The position numbers and the translations under genes were made by a program. Shown piece after piece: positions 62,585 through 64,000 of a DNA stretch of 64,000 bases (position 1 is its first letter; every line of letters starts with the position of its first letter). The stretch is from Arachnia propionica (GTDB lineage Bacteria; Actinomycetota; Actinomycetes; Propionibacteriales; Propionibacteriaceae). The notes under the pieces are model-generated. The model searched no databases and was not told the DNA's origin. It worked only from the letters and a program-made list of their open reading frames with translations. Location: contig NZ_RQYT01000003.1 in assembly GCF_003932785.1 (NCBI RefSeq), positions 89,755-153,754 on the forward strand, read 5' to 3'.

Positions 62585-63861
62585 GATGTCCCCTCCCGGG
62601 AGTGTGTGAGGTCGTAGCCTGCGTAGGCCGCGACCAGGGCGAGGCAGACGGCCGGCACGATGAAGCCGAAGGCCGACCCTGCCATGTCCATCACGCTGGC
62701 CTGGACCAAGGGGATGGTCGCGCCACCGAGGATGGCCATGACGAGTCCAGCGGAGCCGAACTTGGTGTCCTCACCGAGGCCCTTCAGGGCGATGCCATAG
62801 ATGGTGGGGAACATCAGGGACAAGGCGGCCGAGATGCTCACGACGGCGATCAGCCCGATGACGTTGAGCACGAACATGGAGGTCAGGCAGCAGCCCACCC
62901 CGAACAGCGCCATGATGAGCAGGAGTCGTGACGGCTTGATGACGCCGAGCAACAGAACCATCACGAATCTGGCAATGAGGAACAGCAGCAGACTGGCCTG
63001 CAGCCACCACCCCGCCTGCTCCGGGGAAGTGCCGACGACGTCCTGGGCGTAGATGATGGTGTAGGTCCAGGTGCAGGTCTGGGCGGCCACGTTGAAGAAC
63101 TGGGCGAACACCCCCCAGCGGTAGTGCCCGTTTCGCCACAGCCTGCCGAACCGGCCTCCTTGAGTGACGGGGGCGTCCTCCTTGCTGGGCAACGGGAGAC
63201 GACGGAAGGCGATGAGCAGCCAGATCACGACCAGAGCCGTCGCGATACCCAGGTAGGGGCCCAGGACGAGCCCCAGGTCGGCCTCCTGCGCCGCCCGGAG
63301 CTCGGTCTCGTCCATGATGGATTTCGCCGGCTCCGGTGTGAGATGGGGCAGAATCAGGACCGCGCCCATGAGCACCCCGAGGTTCGCGCCGATGGGGTTG
63401 AAGGCCTGGGCCAGGTTGAGGCGACGGGTGGCGGTGCTCTCGTTCCCCATGGCGATCACGAGGGGATTGGCCGAGGTCTCCAGGATCGACAGACCCGCTG
63501 CCAGTGTGAACAGGGCCAGCAGGAACATCCCGTAGGTCAGCATCTTCGCGGCAGGGATGAACAGGAAGCCACCCAGGGCGGCGAGGCCCAGCCCGGTCAG
63601 CAGGCCCGCCTTGAACCCGAAACGCTGGTTGATCATGGCGGCTGGGATCGCCAGCAGGAAGTAGGCCCCGTAGTAGGCGAACTGCACCAGGGACGACTCG
63701 AGGATGCTCATGGTGAAGATGCTGCGGAACACACCCACCAGCACGTCGGTCAGGTTGGCTGCAGTGCCCCAGGCCGCGAAGCACAGCAGCAGGAGGACGA
63801 AGGGAATCCGAAGTTGTGCGGGCACCAAGGGTGACCGGCTGGAGGTCGGTGGAGCACTCAT
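62581..63861 (-). CDS. fucP: FucP-type sugar:H+ symporter (MFS)
   Basis: A 426-aa major facilitator protein with 12 hydrophobic segments, of the fucose-permease subgroup. Landmarks are FAAWGTAANLTDVLV in helix 1, YYGAYFLLAIPAAMINQRFGFKAGLL in helices 2-3 region, and LETSANPLVIAMG with LNLAQAFNPIGANLG in helices 4-5. E. coli FucP imports L-fucose with protons; relatives take glucose or galactose, so the substrate is not fixed. An ACAGGAGAT site precedes the ATG; TAGACT (minus strand, 63907-63912) is the likely -10, with dispersed repeat B right upstream. Co-transcribed with the FrcB-like gene. Confidence 0.85.
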   Translation of the reverse strand: MSAPPTSSRSPLVPAQLRIPFVLLLLCFAAWGTAANLTDVLVGVFRSIFTMSILESSLVQFAYYGAYFLLAIPAAMINQRFGFKAGLLTGLGLAALGGFLFIPAAKMLTYGMFLLALFTLAAGLSILETSANPLVIAMGNESTATRRLNLAQAFNPIGANLGVLMGAVLILPHLTPEPAKSIMDETELRAAQEADLGLVLGPYLGIATALVVIWLLIAFRRLPLPSKEDAPVTQGGRFGRLWRNGHYRWGVFAQFFNVAAQTCTWTYTIIYAQDVVGTSPEQAGWWLQASLLLFLIARFVMVLLLGVIKPSRLLLIMALFGVGCCLTSMFVLNVIGLIAVVSISAALSLMFPTIYGIALKGLGEDTKFGSAGLVMAILGGATIPLVQASVMDMAGSAFGFIVPAVCLALVAAYAGYDLTHSREGTS

Positions 63862-63906
63862 CCGTATCTCCTGTCGTTGGGCGGCACTGCCCGCGTGGAT
63901 GGGACC

Positions 63907-63912
63907 AGTCTA
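63907..63912 (-). promoter_or_regulatory. -10 element of the fucP operon
   Basis: TAGACT on the minus strand gives a leader of about 40 bases with a GGAG site. As at pepA, the dispersed repeat abuts the upstream side of the hexamer. Confidence 0.45.
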
Positions 63913-63913
63913 A

Positions 63914-63963
63914 GAGGGTGCGCGGATAGGCGCATCTACTGCGGTCACCCCGGTGACCCCCTG
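63914..63963. repeat. Dispersed 50-bp repeat, copy B
   Basis: It matches 11981-12030 at 46 of 50 positions. Here the distal part forms a perfect palindrome, GGTCACC-CC-GGTGACC (63943-63958), which is imperfect in copy A. It lies in the upstream region of the fucP operon. Confidence 0.75.
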
Positions 63964-64000
63964 ACGACGTTGTCCTCCTTGAACGCACGATCCAGTGCGC

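Overview
The window is a gene-dense stretch of a high-G+C (about 70% by eye) actinomycete chromosome. Gene order and families fit the class Actinomycetes and probably the Propionibacteriales: DUF6350-purN-purH-folD-DUF3017, pspA-PspAA, the trpD / DEDD-exonuclease-UvrC-like / NlpC-P60 / PlsC / MacRS / class II DAHP synthase / PknL / polyprenyl synthase / MetF order (close to the Mycobacterium tuberculosis Rv2192-Rv2172 neighbourhood), GuaB1, CtpE and HelD. The lineage is inferred from gene content; no rRNA is present. No gene-free stretch exceeds 300 bases. The longest is 11969-12232, which holds a dispersed repeat, a large inverted repeat and a 12-G tract.

1-10.4 kb: the end of a DUF6350 membrane protein, a radical SAM/SPASM enzyme, purine and one-carbon genes (purN, purH, folD), malate dehydrogenase, the E2 subunit of 2-oxoglutarate dehydrogenase, and a small self-contained unit of a DUF2268 zincin-like protease with a MerR/TipAS regulator behind a MerR-type promoter. 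10.4-16.2 kb: leucyl aminopeptidase, then an AraC regulator divergent from an iron-siderophore binding protein and two FecCD permeases under an apparent DtxR/IdeR box; the ATPase is absent. 16.2-25.8 kb: DUF3043, the pspA operon, erpA, DUF1643, guaB1 (with a striking structured element upstream), rarD, a receiver-like protein with trpD, an orphan prepilin peptidase and a sunset-domain protein. 25.9-46 kb: cyclophilin, a DEDD/GIY-YIG nuclease, NlpC/P60, PlsC, a MacS/MacR two-component pair, aroG, a DMT exporter, PASTA kinase, CtpE-type ATPase, polyprenyl synthase, MetF, HelD-type helicase, and a DsbA/CcdA pair.

46-56.3 kb is the main accessory-type region: a GntR regulator divergent from one long plus-strand run (DapA-type aldolase, TctC-TctB-TctA transporter, an intracellular BNR/Asp-box propeller protein, and a RhaT-P-Q-S-like sugar ABC transporter). 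Together they look like an uptake and cleavage pathway for a carboxylated, probably deoxysugar-containing compound. 56.3-64 kb: tRNA-Leu(GAG) followed by a ScoMcrA-type SRA protein with a degenerate nuclease-like C-terminus, a divergent G6PDH with 6-phosphogluconate dehydrogenase, a LysR regulator, and an orphan FrcB-type binding protein coupled to a FucP-type symporter.

Regulation: a TAnnnT -10 element ends 6-7 bases before the start codon of many genes (purN, DUF2268, pepA, erpA, ppiA, aroG, metF and others). Leaderless transcription therefore seems common, and it helped choose starts. Genes that do have a leader (mdh, sucB, dsbA, zwf) show a Shine-Dalgarno sequence. Translation is often coupled through ATGA/GTGA overlaps.
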